From assembly GCF_001436115.1 (NCBI RefSeq), contig NZ_AYZQ01000001.1:372001-436000 (forward strand): a stretch of 64,000 nucleotides of DNA. The letters are read 5' to 3'. The position numbers were made by a program, and so were the translations under genes. Positions 45,050 to 54,533 of the stretch are shown piece after piece. Below the pieces are notes generated by a model. That model searched no databases. It worked only from the letters and a program-made list of their open reading frames with translations, and was not told the DNA's origin. The stretch is from Lacticaseibacillus brantae DSM 23927. GTDB taxonomy: Bacteria > Bacillota > Bacilli > Lactobacillales > Lactobacillaceae. How positions within the stretch are numbered: position 1 is the stretch's first letter; every line of letters starts with the position of its first letter.

Positions 45050-45992
45050 GGTCAGCCTCTTTTCGTTCATATTGTCGTAAGCTCACCCAACAAAGGGCAC
45101 AGTATAAAAGCCATAAGCCAGCATTGAAGGCCAGGAGCGGCCACAACGAGGTCAAGTAAAAGCGCCACATGCCAAAAATTGTCCCTAACAGGAGAGCAGC
45201 AAATCCGTGTTGGGTTAACTTGAACCACAAGCCTCTGATATATTGCCGCCGCATTTGTTCTGATAACTCGGCAATGGCTTTTGGGCGCCAGAAGAATGTC
45301 ACAATCCAGCCGGCAAAGGCACTGGCAATAATCAGCCCGGCACCCCACAAGACAGTGGCACCATTCGTTTGTAGCCAGGTTTGTTGATTGTTCGTATAAC
45401 GTAACCGGGTCGGTTTGACCTTGAAGATCTTCTTTAGAGCCGCCTGATGGCGATTGAGATTCTGGGCATCAATCGTGACCTTGACATCTTTTAGGCCCAA
45501 TTGTTGAAATGTCGGCGCTGCTGGCGTCAAAATCACTTGGTCATTGAGCGGGCTGTTCTTACGATTACTCATAATACCAATGACCGGTATGTATTGCTGA
45601 CCCAGTTGATAATACCTTTGAGAACCCCCTGAATACAGGGAGTCCGCCAGGTTCCTACCAGCAATCGCGACGGGGAGTTGCGATTTGAAATCTTGGTCTG
45701 AGAACCATTGACCACTGGATAGCGGCAACGTCGTCAAATCGCCAGTGGCATAAAGGTAAGTCGTGTGTCCCGTTTGAAATTGGACCTGGTAATTGGTCAG
45801 TCCGACACGATTAATCGCCGCCAGTGCTTGAGGCGCAGTTGTGCTTTGTTTGCTGTGATAAACTTGGGCATTCTCGGTGAGCCCCAGATAGTCGAGGCGT
45901 TCGGCATATTCGGTTTGGTCGTGTTGGGACCAAACGACCCCACTAATAATGGCCAGAGCCACTAAGCAGATATCTATCAGCCAACGTCGCAT
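45036..45992 (-). CDS. Membrane protein with MacB-like extracytoplasmic domain, no ATPase
   Basis: A 318-residue protein with one N-terminal membrane segment (about 5-22), an extracytoplasmic region of ~180 residues and two or three C-terminal membrane segments (about 215-236, 262-285 and 287-307). The extracytoplasmic part carries QLPVAIAGRNLADSLYSGG and YIPVIGIM, a pattern seen in MacB-type periplasmic core domains of FtsX permeases. No ATPase is encoded in it. Family assignment is tentative. It overlaps the RsmF-like gene; the complete MacB-like exporter two genes downstream is a possible partner, which is inference. Confidence 0.65.
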   Translation of the reverse strand: MRRWLIDICLVALAIISGVVWSQHDQTEYAERLDYLGLTENAQVYHSKQSTTAPQALAAINRVGLTNYQVQFQTGHTTYLYATGDLTTLPLSSGQWFSDQDFKSQLPVAIAGRNLADSLYSGGSQRYYQLGQQYIPVIGIMSNRKNSPLNDQVILTPAAPTFQQLGLKDVKVTIDAQNLNRHQAALKKIFKVKPTRLRYTNNQQTWLQTNGATVLWGAGLIIASAFAGWIVTFFWRPKAIAELSEQMRRQYIRGLWFKLTQHGFAALLLGTIFGMWRFYLTSLWPLLAFNAGLWLLYCALCWVSLRQYERKEADRATT

Positions 45993-46002
45993 AACATCCC
46001 TC

Positions 46003-46746
46003 CTAATGAATTAAATAAATCCGATCATGCACCTGGTCAAATGATTTGAATTGCTGATTGAGCGCTAACAAGCGTCTGTCGCTAGCGACATGAGCTTGTT
46101 GCCAGAAAAGGCGGCTGTTGGTGGCGCCAAACCGTTCACCAATCAAGAAGAACGCCAAGTCCGGCCAGCGTGTACGTAACAAGTGCAAAAAATGAACGTC
46201 GTTTGGGTCTTTATCAGGGCTCCAGGCCATCACGACGGCATCGACTTGATCAGCGTATCGAAATAAGGCCTCGTTGGCCCCCATGGCCGTCACTGGCACG
46301 AGCGGGGATCGACCAGTCACATTTTCTTGTTGCCAAGTTAACGAGTCAGTTGTAATGACTTGGTTGCCGACCTGGGATAACCCCAGGCTCAGATAGCCAT
46401 TTCCCGCCGCCACCTCTAAATAGCGTTTGGGTCCAAATAATGTTTGCCAGCGACTAAAAAGTGCTTGATGCACAAACGCCCACATACCGTAATGGTAAGC
46501 GACGAAGTATCTAAAATTATGTAGCAAGTGGTTGAGTTGGTTGATTTCTCTCAGATTGGCTTGTGGCACTGCCAACAGCGCCAAAGTTTGATCGAGATTA
46601 AGACCTAGCATCGGCAAGCCGGCTTCAGGCAGCTGGCCCTTGGCAAGCGCCAAGCGTGTGGCCGCCATGGCCTCAAATTGGGTCGCTACGGCCACATCAC
46701 TGTGATACTTCGTGACCAATCGAGTCAACGTTGTCCAATAGTCCAT
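46003..46746 (-). CDS. Putative SAM-dependent methyltransferase-like protein
   Basis: A 247-residue protein with no close family that I recognise. The region FGPKRYLEVAAGNGYLSLGLSQVGNQVITTDSLTW (about 125-160) matches methyltransferase motif I and the acidic end of strand beta-2. VDAVVMAWSPDKDPNDVHFL follows at the motif IV position. The N-terminal ~120 residues are helical and specific to this protein. The ATG at 46746 has AAAGGG seven bases upstream. It lies 10 bases before the MacB-domain membrane gene and may share its transcript. Substrate unknown. Confidence 0.65.
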   Translation of the reverse strand: MDYWTTLTRLVTKYHSDVAVATQFEAMAATRLALAKGQLPEAGLPMLGLNLDQTLALLAVPQANLREINQLNHLLHNFRYFVAYHYGMWAFVHQALFSRWQTLFGPKRYLEVAAGNGYLSLGLSQVGNQVITTDSLTWQQENVTGRSPLVPVTAMGANEALFRYADQVDAVVMAWSPDKDPNDVHFLHLLRTRWPDLAFFLIGERFGATNSRLFWQQAHVASDRRLLALNQQFKSFDQVHDRIYLIH

Positions 46747-46816
46747 TCTGACACCCTTTCTGCCAGCCAATTCTACCATAAATTCGCCGGGGGCGTCGGT
46801 GCACTGATGACTCGCA

Positions 46817-46848
46817 CAAAAAAACCGCTGGAGCCGAGGCTGTCAGCG
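46817..46848 (-). terminator. Intrinsic terminator after the DUF59 gene
   Basis: CCGCTG and CAGCGG pair around a loop that can form an inner stem, followed by seven T, reading leftwards after the stop at 46855. Confidence 0.85.
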
Positions 46849-46854
46849 GAATCT

Positions 46855-47178
46855 CTAGTGCATGCCCAGCGCCATCTTAGCGTAGCGGCTCATTCGTTCT
46901 GGGCCCCAGGCTGGGTACCAGACGAGGTGTAGTTCAACGCTGTTGATTCCATCAACAGCTAAGAGAGATTGGCGCACGTCGTGATCAAGAATATCTGATA
47001 ATGGACACCCCATCGTGGTGAGCGTCATCTCAACCGTACATTGACCAGTCTCATCCAAGTCCACGCCATAGACCAAGCCGAGATTAATGATATCAACCCC
47101 AAGTTCTGGATCAATCACAGTTTCCAACGCTTTGACAATGGCTGTCCGCATTGCCTCTTGATAAGCTTCTTCAGGCAT
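46855..47178 (-). CDS. MIP18/DUF59 family protein (SufT-like iron-sulfur assembly factor)
   Basis: A 107-residue protein of the MIP18/PaaD family, linked in other bacteria to maturation of iron-sulfur proteins. The conserved core IDPELGVDIINLGLVYGVDLDETG is followed by the cysteine motif TLTTMGCPLSDIL (about residue 63) and the C-terminal VELHLVWYPAWGPERMS. The ATG at 47178 follows GAAGTAGG. It is seven bases downstream of a tautomerase gene and ends at a terminator. Partner proteins are not in this window. Confidence 0.85.
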   Translation of the reverse strand: MPEEAYQEAMRTAIVKALETVIDPELGVDIINLGLVYGVDLDETGQCTVEMTLTTMGCPLSDILDHDVRQSLLAVDGINSVELHLVWYPAWGPERMSRYAKMALGMH

Positions 47179-47185
47179 AGGCGGC

Positions 47186-47374
47186 CTACTTCTCGTCAGA
47201 CTTCAAGACGCCAGCAACACTGTAATGTTCTGGGGCCATTTCGTTGAGCACAATGTGCACGTGTTCAGCTGGGGCGCCTGTATTTTCCACGATTGCTTTA
47301 GTGACATCTTTGACCATGTTCCGTAATTGTTCTGGGCTGCGACCGGCAACTAAATCAATATGTACAAGTGGCAA
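47186..47374 (-). CDS. 4-oxalocrotonate tautomerase family protein
   Basis: A 62-residue member of the tautomerase superfamily. The catalytic proline is residue 2 of the translation (Pro-1 after removal of the initiator), in MPLVHIDLVAGRSPEQ, and the length is that of 4-OT monomers, which form hexamers. The start is a TTG at 47374 with AGGAGGG upstream; this is the only start that places proline next to the initiator. The physiological substrate is unknown. It is followed closely by the DUF59 gene. Confidence 0.9.
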   Translation of the reverse strand: MPLVHIDLVAGRSPEQLRNMVKDVTKAIVENTGAPAEHVHIVLNEMAPEHYSVAGVLKSDEK

Positions 47375-47418
47375 GGTAATCCCTCCTCTGGGTTGTTTTA
47401 GTTATTATAACAAAAGTT

Positions 47419-48339
47419 TTACTCATCCGGAGACTTTTTTGAGGCGCTCTGTTGGAGTTGTTTGCGGGCGGCTTGTTGGTCATTGGTAAGAAATTCACCC
47501 ACAACATCAATCGTATTCATGATATTGATAAAAGCGCCAGGATCCACACTCAGAGTGGCTTGGGTTAGGTTGTACAATTCAAACCGAGTAATCACGACCA
47601 GCAACGTTGTATTGCTGGCGCCAGTAAAGCCACCTTTGGAGTCAACCACCGTAATGCCGCGAATTAACTCGTCTGAGATGGCCTTAATCACGTCGTCTTT
47701 ATGGGTGGTGACAATCATCGCGGTAATCTTTTGGTGTGAGGTGTGAATTGTATCAACCAGCCGTGTCATACAGTAAATTGAGATGATGGTGTACATTGCA
47801 CTTTCCCACTGCACAGCCAACCCAGCGGCCAAAATCACCAATAGGTTCGTTGCAAACAGTAATGTGCCGACGGAGCGGCCGGTGGTTTTTGATAAGACGA
47901 GTGAAATGATATCCATCCCGCCAGTAGAAAAGCCGTAACGCATGGCGATTCCCACGCCAATCCCAGTCAACACCCCACCGAAAATGGCATTCATCAGCGG
48001 GTTAGTCGACAAGGTTTCAACCGGTAACACCACTGCTAGGACGGAGATGCTCAGTGATGTCAGTGAAGTAAAAATGGTGAACTCGTGGCCTAACTTGAAC
48101 CAGGCCAGAATGACTAAGGGTAGGTTAAAGAGCAAGATAAACCACCCTGTCGAGTCCCCGATATTAAACGAATGTTGAAGCAATAATGACATCAGCTGAC
48201 TGACCCCATTGAGCCCAGCCGAGAACACCTTGGCCGGAATTAAGAAAAAGTTCAACGCAATCGCACTAAGGAGTCCCGATAAAATGGCGACGCCTATTTT
48301 TTTGACCGTGTCATTGGCTGAATAAGCGGTTAACTTCAT
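47419..48339 (-). CDS. YitT family membrane protein (DUF161/DUF2179)
   Basis: A 306-residue integral membrane protein of unknown function. The N-terminal ~200 residues contain five to six hydrophobic segments with the family pattern NFFLIPAKVFSAGLNGVSQL and RYGFSTGGMDIISLVLSK. The last ~85 residues form the soluble DUF2179 domain (RGITVVDSKGGFTGASNTTLLVVITRFEL). GTAGGATAGAGT precedes the ATG at 48339. The ends of the gene are separated from its neighbours by short gaps; it is divergent from pepD. Confidence 0.9.
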   Translation of the reverse strand: MKLTAYSANDTVKKIGVAILSGLLSAIALNFFLIPAKVFSAGLNGVSQLMSLLLQHSFNIGDSTGWFILLFNLPLVILAWFKLGHEFTIFTSLTSLSISVLAVVLPVETLSTNPLMNAIFGGVLTGIGVGIAMRYGFSTGGMDIISLVLSKTTGRSVGTLLFATNLLVILAAGLAVQWESAMYTIISIYCMTRLVDTIHTSHQKITAMIVTTHKDDVIKAISDELIRGITVVDSKGGFTGASNTTLLVVITRFELYNLTQATLSVDPGAFINIMNTIDVVGEFLTNDQQAARKQLQQSASKKSPDE

Positions 48340-48426
48340 ACTCTATCCTACTTTCTTTACAGACCTCTTGGCCTCAGAAACCAGCTTACTGAACCCGGCA
48401 TTAAAAAACAACCCTCGGTGGGGATT

Positions 48427-48454
48427 TTGAAACTTTGATTAAAATCGCTATAAT
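48427..48454 (+). promoter_or_regulatory. Promoter of the C69 dipeptidase gene
   Basis: TTGAAA (48427-48432), 16-base spacer and a consensus -10 TATAAT (48449-48454), 30 bases before the start codon. Confidence 0.6.
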
Positions 48455-48484
48455 GGTGAGAAACGTTTATCAGGAGGACACAAG

Positions 48485-49888
48485 ATGCAAACACGGACCG
48501 CATGTACAAGTATTTTAATCGGCAAAAGCGCCAGTGCCGATGGTTCCATCATGATTGGCCGTAATGAAGATAGTAAAGCCGCGTGGCCGAAACATGTCGT
48601 TAAACATCCCGAAAGCTTTGACCAAGCGCAATTCAAATCGGTGGTAACGGGTCTAAGTCTAGATCTTCCAGCCCACGCGCTGGCTTATACCGCCACGCCA
48701 GAGTGGACCAAAGAATTTGGTTTGTACGAAGAAGCTGGTATTAATAGCGCTGGTGTTGCCATGAGCGCCACTGAAAGTGCCTACGCGAATAGTCGAGTAT
48801 TAGGCTATGATCCTTTCGTGACAACTGGGATTATCGAAGAAGCAATGGTCACAGTGGTGTTACCTTATGTCACTTCTGCCAAAGAAGGCGTCATGCGTTT
48901 GGGACAAATTGTCACTGAATATGGCAGCGGCGAAGCCAACGGGATTTTATTTGCGGATCACGAAGAGGCTTGGTATATGGAAATTGCGACCGGCCATCAT
49001 TGGGTGGCCCAACGCATTCCAGACGACAGTTACGCGGTGGTTGCCAATCAATTAGCAATCCAGACCGTTGATCCCAGCCAGTCTGATTTCTTGTTTGATG
49101 CAGATTTGTTCGACTTCGCGCAGACCCATCATCTCTGGCAGCCCGGCACCCCATTCGTCTTTCGCGAAATCTTTGGGACTAGTACGGATTTTGATCGCAT
49201 CTATAATACCCCCCGGGTTTGGGACGGCCAACGACAACTCTCACCTAGCCGTGCCAGCCAACCAACCGATAATGATTTACCTTTCATTCTTCGTCCCGAT
49301 AAACCCCTGCATTTAGATGATGCGACCGCCATCTTGGCCAGCCATTATCAAGAAACGCCTTATGATCCCACAGGGACTAGTGAAGCGGCGCATCGTTTCC
49401 GGCCAATTAGTCTTGCCAAAACCCAAGAAAGTCACGTCTTGCAGTTACGGCCGGACTTACCCCAAGCTATTGCTGACATTCATTGGATTGCGATGGGTGT
49501 GGCGGCAGAAAGTCAGTTTGTGCCATTCTTTGCAGGGACTACTGACACCCCGGCCGCTTATAAAACCGGAACCCTACCAGCGAAGATGGATTCAGCCTAT
49601 TGGCAGTATAAGCTCGCGGGTGTCCTCATCGATGCGCATTTCAACGGCTTTAAGAAACAATTGCAAGCCGTTCAAGGCGGCGTCCATGCACAGCTGCTGG
49701 CTTTAATTGACAAGGTAGACCAGGAAAGTATTGGCCTTGACACAAAGGGGCTCGCTGACTTAGCCACAAAAGGCACACTTGAGGCAGCAGCCATTTCGGC
49801 TCAGGCTTGGCAAGCATTTACCATGGATTTGCTGACCCAGAGTACGGATCTGAGTCCACTGAATTTCAAAACCGATTTGAATTTATAA
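48485..49888 (+). CDS. pepD: C69 family dipeptidase (PepD)
   Basis: Cytoplasmic dipeptidase of the Ntn-hydrolase superfamily; 467 residues, the usual length. The nucleophile cysteine is near the N-terminus in TRTACTSILIGKSAS, followed by SIMIGRNEDSKAAWPKH, the family's N-terminal signature. A centre motif EEAWYMEIATGHHWVAQRIPDDSYAVVAN is also typical. Unlike some Ntn hydrolases, several residues precede the cysteine; in this family a short N-terminal part may be removed. CAGGAGG precedes the ATG at 48485. Monocistronic with its own promoter and terminator. Confidence 0.95.
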   Translation: MQTRTACTSILIGKSASADGSIMIGRNEDSKAAWPKHVVKHPESFDQAQFKSVVTGLSLDLPAHALAYTATPEWTKEFGLYEEAGINSAGVAMSATESAYANSRVLGYDPFVTTGIIEEAMVTVVLPYVTSAKEGVMRLGQIVTEYGSGEANGILFADHEEAWYMEIATGHHWVAQRIPDDSYAVVANQLAIQTVDPSQSDFLFDADLFDFAQTHHLWQPGTPFVFREIFGTSTDFDRIYNTPRVWDGQRQLSPSRASQPTDNDLPFILRPDKPLHLDDATAILASHYQETPYDPTGTSEAAHRFRPISLAKTQESHVLQLRPDLPQAIADIHWIAMGVAAESQFVPFFAGTTDTPAAYKTGTLPAKMDSAYWQYKLAGVLIDAHFNGFKKQLQAVQGGVHAQLLALIDKVDQESIGLDTKGLADLATKGTLEAAAISAQAWQAFTMDLLTQSTDLSPLNFKTDLNL

Positions 49889-49895
49889 ACCGAAC

Positions 49896-49932
49896 AAAAA
49901 CCAGTCGCGACGTTTGTCGAGACTGGTTTTTT
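49896..49932. terminator. Bidirectional terminator between pepD and the Nif3-like gene
   Basis: AAAAACCAGTC and GACTGGTTTTT pair, with inner pairing of the loop, followed by extra T residues. Confidence 0.9.
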
Positions 49933-50723
49933 TACATGAAACGGTAAGGGTCAGTCGATAATTGCGAGACCACGGCTTTGATGTGCCAGTGGTTTTGATC
50001 AGACCAATGATTCAATTGATCCGCCACCTTTTGTTTCATAATTTGTTCAATATGATGCCCCGGGTCAATGACGGGTAAATCGGCCGCCAACATATCGTGA
50101 CCGGTATGATAATAGACATCACCAGTGACATAAACATCAGCGCCGGCCGCCTTGGCATCCAGGTAGAACTTGCCGCCGTCACCGCCTAGGATAGCAACGC
50201 GGGAAATTGATCGGTCCAAATCATTGGCAATGACCCGCAGTCCAGCAACATTGAATGCCGTTTTGACTTGAGCCACGAAGTCAGCGAGTGACATGGATTT
50301 TGCCAATTGGCCGATGCGACCCATCTGCGCTTCGTCACCTGTCTCAATGAATGGAACGACGTGCTCTAAGCCCAAGGCACTGGCAAGCCAATCATTCATC
50401 CCCCCTTGTGCGCGATCGAGGTTTGTATGAGCGGCATACACAGCGATGTGGTGCCGGAGCAACTCCGCGTACATCGCATTTTGGGGATTGGTTTCAACGA
50501 GGTTCTTGGCGGGTCGAAACATCGCGGGATGATGCGCAAAGATCATTTCAGCACCACGGGCAATGGCCTCTTCAACCACTTCTGGACGCACATCAAGCGT
50601 GGTTAGAATCGTATTAACCTCTTGGTTAGGATCACCAAGTTGCCAACCGATTGGATCGCCAGGGACAGCTAAACTCTGGGGGGCAAAGGTTTCAAACTGA
50701 TTCACAATGGTTTGGGCTCTCAT
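49932..50723 (-). CDS. Nif3-like dinuclear metal centre protein (YqfO family)
   Basis: A 263-residue Nif3/YqfO-type protein, a toroidal hexamer with a two-metal site; often annotated as a GTP cyclohydrolase I type 2 homologue, but its physiological role is unsettled. Metal-ligand segments are visible in MIFAHHPAMFR (two histidines), AAHTNLDRAQGGMN and the C-terminal DPGHHIEQ. The larger insertion domain of some homologues is absent. The ATG at 50723 overlaps the trmK stop by four bases. trmK-nif3 is a common pair downstream of rpoD in Bacillota. Confidence 0.93.
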   Translation of the reverse strand: MRAQTIVNQFETFAPQSLAVPGDPIGWQLGDPNQEVNTILTTLDVRPEVVEEAIARGAEMIFAHHPAMFRPAKNLVETNPQNAMYAELLRHHIAVYAAHTNLDRAQGGMNDWLASALGLEHVVPFIETGDEAQMGRIGQLAKSMSLADFVAQVKTAFNVAGLRVIANDLDRSISRVAILGGDGGKFYLDAKAAGADVYVTGDVYYHTGHDMLAADLPVIDPGHHIEQIMKQKVADQLNHWSDQNHWHIKAVVSQLSTDPYRFM

Positions 50724-51415
50724 GCTAATTCCGCCTCGATTAATTTCAGGAGATTTTCTTGTTCACGAATTTTTGTAAATGGCACTAAGTTAGCATCCGA
50801 CAAACCGGCCAGAATCGCTTCAGTTTTTTCACCGCGAATCTTCAATTGTTCAATGAAGAGCGGCGACTTCTGTTTGCGGAGAATTGGGCCAAATTGCAAG
50901 TCGGCATCGGTATAAGGAACTTCTGGTTTGGTTCGGCCAGCGACAACAATTTCATAGACATGACCGTCTTCCTCAAGGATGGCTTCATCGACAATCCCAA
51001 ATTCATGCTGATTCAACCATTGCCGGACTTCAAACACATCCCGGTTTGGGCCGAGAATGAGTGTTTCGGTGCCGTCAAGGTAATCAAGGCCAGCATCTAA
51101 GATATCATTAATCAATTGGCCCCCCATTCCGGCGATAATCACGGCCGAAACCGCATCTTCAGGTTTGATTCCAGTTAGGCCATCCGCCAGCCGGACATCG
51201 ATTTTATCGCTCAGACCAGCGGCTTCAATATTGGCTTTAGCAATCTTTACTGGGCCCTCACCGACATCACTGGCGATGGCAAAATCAATCGTGCCATTCT
51301 CAACAAGATGAATTGGGACATAGGCATGATCGGTGCCTATATCTGCTACGCGGTCACCTTCGGTCACAAATTGGCTAATTGCAGTTAAACGTTTGGATAA
51401 ATGAAAGTTTTGCAT
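50720..51415 (-). CDS. trmK: tRNA (adenine-N1)-methyltransferase TrmK
   Basis: Methylates A22 in the D-loop of bacterial tRNAs. The 231 residues begin LSKRLTAISQFVTEGDRVADIGTDHAYVPIHLVENG, with motif I around residue 24, then IASDVGEGPVKIAK and the AVIIAGMGGQLINDIL motif, all typical. A coiled C-terminal part follows. TAAGGAGTCC precedes the ATG at 51415. It forms a translationally overlapping pair with the Nif3-like gene, downstream of the rpoD terminator. Confidence 0.95.
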   Translation of the reverse strand: MQNFHLSKRLTAISQFVTEGDRVADIGTDHAYVPIHLVENGTIDFAIASDVGEGPVKIAKANIEAAGLSDKIDVRLADGLTGIKPEDAVSAVIIAGMGGQLINDILDAGLDYLDGTETLILGPNRDVFEVRQWLNQHEFGIVDEAILEEDGHVYEIVVAGRTKPEVPYTDADLQFGPILRKQKSPLFIEQLKIRGEKTEAILAGLSDANLVPFTKIREQENLLKLIEAELA

Positions 51416-51505
51416 ACTGGACTCCTTATTGCGTCATTGCCATCATTATAGCAATTTTTAGCCGTAAAGCCCACGGGCGAACTGCTTAAAGTCGGATTTT
51501 GCCCA

Positions 51506-51537
51506 CAAAAAAACCGAATCGCCACAGCGACTCGGTT
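51506..51537 (-). terminator. Intrinsic terminator after rpoD
   Basis: CCGA-TCGC and GCGA-TCGG pair with one mismatch, followed by seven T, reading leftwards eight bases after the rpoD stop. Confidence 0.88.
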
Positions 51538-51545
51538 ATCAATGA

Positions 51546-52655
51546 CTATTCTAAGAAATCTTTGAGTTGCTTAGAGCGACTCGGGTGCCGCAACTTCCGC
51601 AACGCTTTGGCTTCAATTTGCCGAATTCGTTCGCGGGTGACGCCAAAGACCTTGCCGACTTCTTCAAGCGTCCGGGTACGACCATCATCAAGACCGAACC
51701 GCAAGCGCAAGACGTTTTCTTCGCGGTCTGTCAGCGTATCCAGCACACTTTCCAATTGCTCTTTCAGCAATTCGTAAGACGCGTGGTCTTCAGGACTAGT
51801 GGCATCTTGGTCTTCAATGAAGTCGCCTAAATGTGAGTCGTCCTCTTCCCCAATTGGTGTTTCCAAGGAAACGGGTTCTTGGGCAATCTTGAGAATTTCA
51901 CGGACCTTGTCAGTTGGCATGTCCATTTCCGCCCCAATTTCTTCAGGTGTTGGTTCGCGACCTAAATCCTGAAGTAATTGCCGTTGAATTCGGATCAGCT
52001 TGTTAATGGTTTCAACCATATGCACAGGAATCCGAATGGTCCGCGCTTGGTCAGCAATCGCACGGGTAATTGCCTGACGAATCCACCAGGTGGCGTACGT
52101 TGAGAACTTGAACCCTTTACGGTAATCAAACTTTTCAACGGCCTTCATCAAGCCCATGTTCCCTTCTTGAATCAAATCAAGAAATTGCATCCCCCGACCA
52201 ACATAACGCTTCGCGATGGAAACAACCAACCGTAAGTTGGCTTCGGCAAGCCGTTGCTTGGCTTCTTGGTCGCCTTGTTCAATCTTTAAAGCCAAAGCGA
52301 CTTCTTCGTCGGCAGTTAACAAAGGCACACGGCCAATTTCTTTCAGATACATCCGCACAGGGTCACTAATCTTAACCCCTGATGGTGCAGACATGTCCTT
52401 TAATTCTTTCTTGGAAACAGCCTTTTCTTTTGCCAGACTGACTTCGGCTGGATCGCCGTTTTCGTCGACAATTGAAATCCCATTATCTTCTAGTTGCTGC
52501 ATCAGTTCGTCAATGGCTTCACTCTTAAGAGCAAAGGGCTTAACGAGCTTATCGGCTAAATCATCATTGGTGATTTGCTTATCAGCCTTATATTCTTTAA
52601 TGACTGCTTTAACAGCAGTAGCATACTTATCTTCGGTTTTGGTTGTTTTTGCCAT
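51546..52655 (-). CDS. rpoD: Primary RNA polymerase sigma factor RpoD (SigA)
   Basis: Directs RNA polymerase to vegetative promoters. The 369 residues include region 1.1 at the N-terminus, region 1.2 ([22 protein letters not shown]), region 2 ([40 protein letters not shown]), region 3 and region 4.2 HTH ([41 protein letters not shown]). GGGAGGAAACACA precedes the ATG. It is 22 bases downstream of dnaG, the macromolecular synthesis operon, probably served by the promoter at 54534. Confidence 0.98.
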   Translation of the reverse strand: MAKTTKTEDKYATAVKAVIKEYKADKQITNDDLADKLVKPFALKSEAIDELMQQLEDNGISIVDENGDPAEVSLAKEKAVSKKELKDMSAPSGVKISDPVRMYLKEIGRVPLLTADEEVALALKIEQGDQEAKQRLAEANLRLVVSIAKRYVGRGMQFLDLIQEGNMGLMKAVEKFDYRKGFKFSTYATWWIRQAITRAIADQARTIRIPVHMVETINKLIRIQRQLLQDLGREPTPEEIGAEMDMPTDKVREILKIAQEPVSLETPIGEEDDSHLGDFIEDQDATSPEDHASYELLKEQLESVLDTLTDREENVLRLRFGLDDGRTRTLEEVGKVFGVTRERIRQIEAKALRKLRHPSRSKQLKDFLE

Positions 52656-52677
52656 TGTGTTTCCTCCCTTAACCTTT

Positions 52678-54435
52678 TTAGGCCTTTAGTTGACGTAATA
52701 GGCCAAAATATTGTTGCGACAGGCTTCTCATTGCTTCCTGATCGTTAAGTTGTTGTGCTTGAGCGAGCTGAGTCTTTAGACTTTGAAGCTGCTGTCGCAA
52801 TGGTACTGTACCCAGTAAGGCGAGGAGGTCATCAATCACCTCGTCAGACATTGGGGCAAGATTTTGCATGGAGACATCCGCGAGCAAGTTGGCCTGATCA
52901 GGTTCAAGTGTGTCCGAGAATGTCGCAATGTCGGGCTGATGGTTAGCAGCAAGATACTGCAACCAAGCATTAAACAGGTCCTGATAACGCGCGTCTGGGA
53001 AAACAAAATTGTTATTGACGAGCCGCGCTTGGACCAATTCGTCATGCAAGACAAATGCGAGTAACTCGCGTTGCGCCCTTTGGTAACGGTCAAACTTTAC
53101 CTGAGGCGTCGCCATATGCACGGATGTCTGGACGACTGCTTGCGGGCGCGGTAACTGTTGGGCTAAAGTCTGTTCATTAATGCCAGTATCTTTGGCGATT
53201 TGCTGCAGATACACGGCTCGTTCCACGGGTTGCCGCAATTTGGCCACAGTGGCTAAACTCGCCTTAATATAGGTTAATTTCGCCTCATCGTTGGTCAAAT
53301 CCTGACCTTGTTTCAAGAAAAACAATTTGAAGGCTGTTGGCGTGAGCCGTTTCTGGACTTGCGCTTTAAACGCTTCAGCACCCGAGGCTTTAATGAACTC
53401 ATCTGGATCTTGGCCATTGGGCAAAACGACAACCCCACTTGCTAAGCGATTCTGCTCGCCCAGAATATCAACAGCCCGGTTAGCCGCAGCCAATCCTGGC
53501 GCATCGCCGTCATAACAGACCGTTAACTGATGAGTACGTTTCGCCAATAGCTGTAACTGCTCATTGGTTAAGCTGGTTCCCATTGAAGCAATCCCATTCT
53601 TAATCCCTGCTTGATATGCGGAGATGACGTCCATAAACCCTTCAAACAAGAGCGCGCCGTCAGCAAGTTTGAACTGACTTTTGGCTAGATCAAGGTTGAA
53701 CAACAAGTCACGTTTGTTAAAGACCGTTGTTTCCGGGCTATTGAGATACTTCGCTTGCTGATCCGCCTTTTGTAAGACCCGACCAGAGAAGCCGACAACA
53801 GCGCCAACCTCATTTTTCAGCGGAAACATAATCCGATCGACAAACCGGTCAAACAGTTCCCCATCCTGATTCTCAACGAACAAGCCTGTTTCGCGTTGGA
53901 CTTGATAGTCAATTTTGCGATTATCTAAGAAGGCTTTGACCAACTTATTGTCCGCTGGGGCATAGCCCAGTTCAAATGTGGCAATCGTTTCTTGACTCAA
54001 GCCACGTTCGGTCAAGTAAGCCAAGGCCGCCTCACCCGTCTTGGTATTCACCAAGATGTGGTGATACAAATCCTTAACATCATTCAAAATAGTCTTTTGC
54101 TGAGTGACTTCGGGGGCATCTTGCACGGTCTGGGTAACTTGAACGTCGAGCGGAATGTTGGCAAACGCTGCGACTTTAGCCACAGCTTCAGGAAAGCTAA
54201 CATTCTCCAAGTCCATCACGAACTTATACACGTTGCCGCCGCGGCCGCACGAGAAACAATGAAAAATCTGTTTTGATTCGGACACCGAAAACGACGGCGT
54301 CTTCTCTTCGTGAAACGGACAGAGCCCAAAAAGATTCTGGCCCGCCTTGTGTAACTGCACAACCTGTCCAATGTAATCTGCAATGTTCACCGTCTTAAGA
54401 ATCTGGTCAACAGTTGCTTCGGGAATCATGGCCAT
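52678..54435 (-). CDS. dnaG: DNA primase
   Basis: Synthesises RNA primers for replication. The 585 residues have the N-terminal CHC2 zinc finger ([14 protein letters not shown] and [11 protein letters not shown]), the TOPRIM core ([16 protein letters not shown], then [17 protein letters not shown]) and a C-terminal helicase-binding domain. Several in-frame starts are close together (GTG 54444, ATG 54441, 54435, 54429); I chose 54435 because MAMIPE aligns with the usual MA-x-IPE start and AAAGGA lies about ten bases upstream. First gene of dnaG-rpoD. Confidence 0.96.
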   Translation of the reverse strand: MAMIPEATVDQILKTVNIADYIGQVVQLHKAGQNLFGLCPFHEEKTPSFSVSESKQIFHCFSCGRGGNVYKFVMDLENVSFPEAVAKVAAFANIPLDVQVTQTVQDAPEVTQQKTILNDVKDLYHHILVNTKTGEAALAYLTERGLSQETIATFELGYAPADNKLVKAFLDNRKIDYQVQRETGLFVENQDGELFDRFVDRIMFPLKNEVGAVVGFSGRVLQKADQQAKYLNSPETTVFNKRDLLFNLDLAKSQFKLADGALLFEGFMDVISAYQAGIKNGIASMGTSLTNEQLQLLAKRTHQLTVCYDGDAPGLAAANRAVDILGEQNRLASGVVVLPNGQDPDEFIKASGAEAFKAQVQKRLTPTAFKLFFLKQGQDLTNDEAKLTYIKASLATVAKLRQPVERAVYLQQIAKDTGINEQTLAQQLPRPQAVVQTSVHMATPQVKFDRYQRAQRELLAFVLHDELVQARLVNNNFVFPDARYQDLFNAWLQYLAANHQPDIATFSDTLEPDQANLLADVSMQNLAPMSDEVIDDLLALLGTVPLRQQLQSLKTQLAQAQQLNDQEAMRSLSQQYFGLLRQLKA

Positions 54436-54466
54436 CCGCATCACATCCTTTGCACGGTCAAGCGGT

Positions 54467-54498
54467 AAAAAGTCGCACCCCCAATGGAAATGCGACTT
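54467..54498 (-). terminator. Terminator-like hairpin in the dnaG leader
   Basis: AAGTCGCA and TGCGACTT pair around a 16-base interior, followed by TTT, reading leftwards. It lies between the dnaG promoter and the dnaG start, so it may attenuate the operon as well as stop transcripts arriving from glyS. Confidence 0.6.
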
Positions 54499-54533
54499 CG
54501 TTGTCTAATTCACTGCGTAAAGATACAAAATAC

